From contig CAVSSS010000008.1 in NCBI GenBank assembly GCA_963730555.1, positions 620,001 to 684,000 of the forward strand: a stretch of 64,000 nt of DNA, in the 5' to 3' direction. Both the position numbers and the translations under genes were made by a program. The stretch comes from Roseiarcus sp963730555. Its GTDB lineage: Bacteria; Pseudomonadota; Alphaproteobacteria; Rhizobiales; Beijerinckiaceae. This document shows, piece by piece, positions 62,410 through 64,000 of the stretch (its first letter is position 1; the number at the start of each line of letters is the position of its first letter). A model generated the notes under the pieces. The model was not told the DNA's origin. It saw only the letters and a program-made list of their open reading frames with translations, and did not search any database.

Positions 62410-63135
62410 CTACGGCATGACGTAGGTCGCCCGTCCCTTGCCGAGGAGCGCACGCGGAATGGCGCCGGGCTCATGAACGGAAAAGACAACAATCGGGATG
62501 CCGTTGTCGCGCGCAAGAGCGAAGGCCGCGGTGTCGATCACCTGCAAGTTGCGGGCGATCGCTTCATCGTGGCTCAAGCGATCGAAACGTGTCGCGGTCG
62601 GATCCTTCTTCGGGTCGGCGGAATAGATGCCGTCGACCTGAGTGGCCTTCATCACCGCATCGCACGCGAGTTCGGCGGCCCGAAGCGCGGCGCCGGTGTC
62701 GGTGGTGAAGAACGGATTGCCCGTGCCGCCGGCGAGAATGATCACCCGATGCTTGACCAGATGCGCGAGCGCGGCTTGGCGCGAGTAGGGCTGGCACAGC
62801 GACGGCATGGCGACCGCAGAGAGCACGCGCGCGGGCTGGTCGATCTGTTCGAGCGCCCCCTCCATCGCGAGCGCGTTCATCACCGTCGCCAGCATGCCGA
62901 TCGAGTCGGCGCGCGCGCGCTCAATCCCCTTATCGGCGCCCTGGAGTCCGCGAAAGAAATTGCCGCCGCCGACGACAACCGCGACCTGCACCCCAAGGTC
63001 CGCGGCCGATTTCAGATCGCCGGCGATGCGATGCAGAGTCGGGGCATGCAGGCCATGCGTGTCGGGGCCCATCAGCGCCTCGCCCGACAGCTTGACGACG
63101 ACTCGCTTGAACAGCGGCTGCGGCGCTTTCGACAT
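62410..63135 (-). CDS. pyrH: UMP kinase
   Basis: A 241-residue amino-acid-kinase-fold enzyme making UDP from UMP. FKRVVVKLSGEALMGPD, VAVVVGGGNFFRGLQGAD, ARADSIGMLATVMNALAME, GGTGNPFFTTDTGAALRAAE and KATQVDGIYSADPKKDPTAT are standard. The ATG 63135 (MSKAPQPLFKRV) follows AGGGGGAT; an ATG at 63201 is upstream but gives a non-family extension. It lies downstream of tsf in the widespread tsf-pyrH order; the tsf terminator at 63211-63236 separates them. Confidence 0.95.
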   Translation of the reverse strand: MSKAPQPLFKRVVVKLSGEALMGPDTHGLHAPTLHRIAGDLKSAADLGVQVAVVVGGGNFFRGLQGADKGIERARADSIGMLATVMNALAMEGALEQIDQPARVLSAVAMPSLCQPYSRQAALAHLVKHRVIILAGGTGNPFFTTDTGAALRAAELACDAVMKATQVDGIYSADPKKDPTATRFDRLSHDEAIARNLQVIDTAAFALARDNGIPIVVFSVHEPGAIPRALLGKGRATYVMP

Positions 63136-63210
63136 TCTCGGATCCCCCTTCGAAGTCTCAACCCCGCGCCGTCCGCCCGGCGGCGATCCCTGTCCGGCCA
63201 TTCTGCGCTA

Positions 63211-63236
63211 TAAAAAAGCGGCCCCCGGGGCCGCTT
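63211..63236 (-). terminator. Rho-independent terminator after tsf
   Basis: On the minus strand AAGCGGCC-CCGGG-GGCCGCTT is followed by a T-run (complement of the six A at 63212-63217). It lies between the tsf stop (63254) and the pyrH start (63135). Confidence 0.75.
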
Positions 63237-63253
63237 GATCCTATCGCCAAAAC

Positions 63254-64000
63254 TCAGGCGCCTTCGGCCGGTTTCTCGATGCCGTCGCCCAAAGCGTAGC
63301 GGACGAAGCCCGCGACGACGATCGGCGCGCCGACCGTCTTTTCGGCCTCCTTGATCGCCTGCGCGACGCTTTTTGCCGGATCATGGACATAAGCCTGATC
63401 GAGGAGGCAGACCTCCTTATAGAAGGTCTTGAGGCCCGATTCGACGATCTTCTCGATCACGTTTGGCGGCTTGCCGGCGTTCTTCTCCGCCAGCACCGCG
63501 CGCTCGCGCGCGACCGTCGCGGGGTCGACCCCGGCGGCGTCGAGCGCGACCGGACTTGCGGCGGCCACATGCATCGCGACCTGCCGTCCAAGCGCGTTGA
63601 GCTTCGCGCGATCGCCGGAGGATTTGAGCCCGACGATGACCCCGATGCGGCCAAGCCCGTCGGCGACCGAACCGTGCACGTAGTGGCCGATCGCGCCCTC
63701 GGCGACTCTGAGGCCCTGCGCGCGGCGCAGCGTCATGTTTTCGCCAATGGTGGCGATCGCGTTGCCGATCGCGTCGCTCACCGTGCCGCCGCCCGGATAG
63801 TGAGCGCCGAGCACGATCGCCGCGTCGACATCGGGCGCGTGATCGAGCGCGACCGCGAGCACGCCGCGCACCAGCGCCTGGAAGTCGTCGTTACGGGCGA
63901 CAAAGTCGGTTTCGGAATTGACCTCGACCAGGACGCCGATATTGTCCTCAACCGCGGCGCCGACGAGTTCCTCGGCCGCGACCCGCCCACTCTTCTTAGC
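63254..64000 (-). CDS. tsf: Elongation factor Ts, 5' end outside window
   Basis: The visible 248 residues lack the N-terminus. The core reads VLVEVNSETDFVARNDDFQA (the EF-Ts signature), GHYVHGSVADGLGRIGVIVG and EVCLLDQAYVHDPAKSVAQA. EF-Ts recharges EF-Tu with GTP. The order tsf then pyrH on the same strand is conserved across proteobacteria; rpsB should lie upstream, beyond the right edge. Confidence 0.95.
   Translation of the reverse strand, partial: AKKSGRVAAEELVGAAVEDNIGVLVEVNSETDFVARNDDFQALVRGVLAVALDHAPDVDAAIVLGAHYPGGGTVSDAIGNAIATIGENMTLRRAQGLRVAEGAIGHYVHGSVADGLGRIGVIVGLKSSGDRAKLNALGRQVAMHVAAASPVALDAAGVDPATVARERAVLAEKNAGKPPNVIEKIVESGLKTFYKEVCLLDQAYVHDPAKSVAQAIKEAEKTVGAPIVVAGFVRYALGDGIEKPAEGA

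Noticed and set aside
1..64000. tRNA genes, CRISPR arrays, prophage
   Set aside because: I saw no cloverleaf-like stretch with a T-loop motif, no regularly spaced identical repeats and no phage structural genes.

Overview
The window is chromosomal DNA of a high-GC alphaproteobacterium, most likely order Hyphomicrobiales (Rhizobiales). Evidence: a GcrA cell-cycle regulator (28215-28754), the DUF4164-zapA pair followed by a candidate 6S RNA, a tkt/gap/pgk group, and (2S)-methylsuccinyl-CoA dehydrogenase of the ethylmalonyl-CoA pathway (30787-32430). A PPi-type phosphofructokinase, a phosphoketolase and the ethylmalonyl-CoA enzyme would suit a methylotroph-related or Beijerinckiaceae-like lineage, but no methane or methanol oxidation gene lies here, so the family is a guess. 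I found no rRNA, tRNA, CRISPR array, intact IS or prophage.

Layout. 1-4.2 kb: the edge of a Nit1C-type nitrilase cluster (minus strand), a divergent MocR regulator and glycerol kinase. 4.2-5.5 kb: a gene-poor stretch with a striking inverted repeat. 5.8-10.9 kb: phosphoketolase followed by a broken glycogen phosphorylase. 11-15.7 kb: DUF2934, a methyltransferase, a cyclase fragment, an Fe-S protein, a thioesterase and a small graveyard (VapB-like C-terminus; N-terminal part of a TIR-type gene cut exactly at the pgk stop codon). 15.6-21.1 kb: pgk, gap, methyltransferase, tkt. 21.3-24.1 kb: DUF4164, zapA, 6S RNA candidate, MarR regulator and MFS transporter with two matching operators. 24.2-28.8 kb: leuA with a possible leader peptide, a mannitol/altronate-type dehydrogenase, a TPR-methyltransferase and gcrA. 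29-35.4 kb: DUF5343, YihY, Mcd, DUF3455, a 631-residue double-TIR protein with a histone-H1-like linker, and a mini RlpA domain protein. 35.6-41.9 kb: denD, histidine kinase, nadK, Nudix, a YidB-OmpA fusion and a small secreted protein. 42.1-45.7 kb: a tight thiL / inositol-monophosphatase / aldose-epimerase / folD operon. 46-64 kb: beta-helix protein, tyrS, DUF3971 protein, peroxiredoxin, M23 peptidase, Na+/H+ antiporter, a kelch plus repeat-propeller protein, PPi-PFK, an Asp/Glu racemase, PEBP, a TPR protein, pyrH and tsf.

A main theme is central sugar-phosphate flow: glycerol entry (GlpK), glycogen breakdown (GlgP, disrupted), phosphoketolase cleavage, transketolase, GAPDH, PGK and PPi-PFK. 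A second theme is disruption: at least five large genes (glgP, DUF3971, M23, kelch, PPi-PFK) carry frameshifts, nonsense codons or deletions, and three or four mobile/defence remnants are visible. Several lesions are single-base changes, so sequencing or assembly error must be excluded before calling gene decay. The best candidate for an undescribed system is the double-TIR, histone-like-linker protein at 33125-35020; the CRP-like site in front of the kelch/propeller gene and the MarR operator pair are the clearest regulatory signals.
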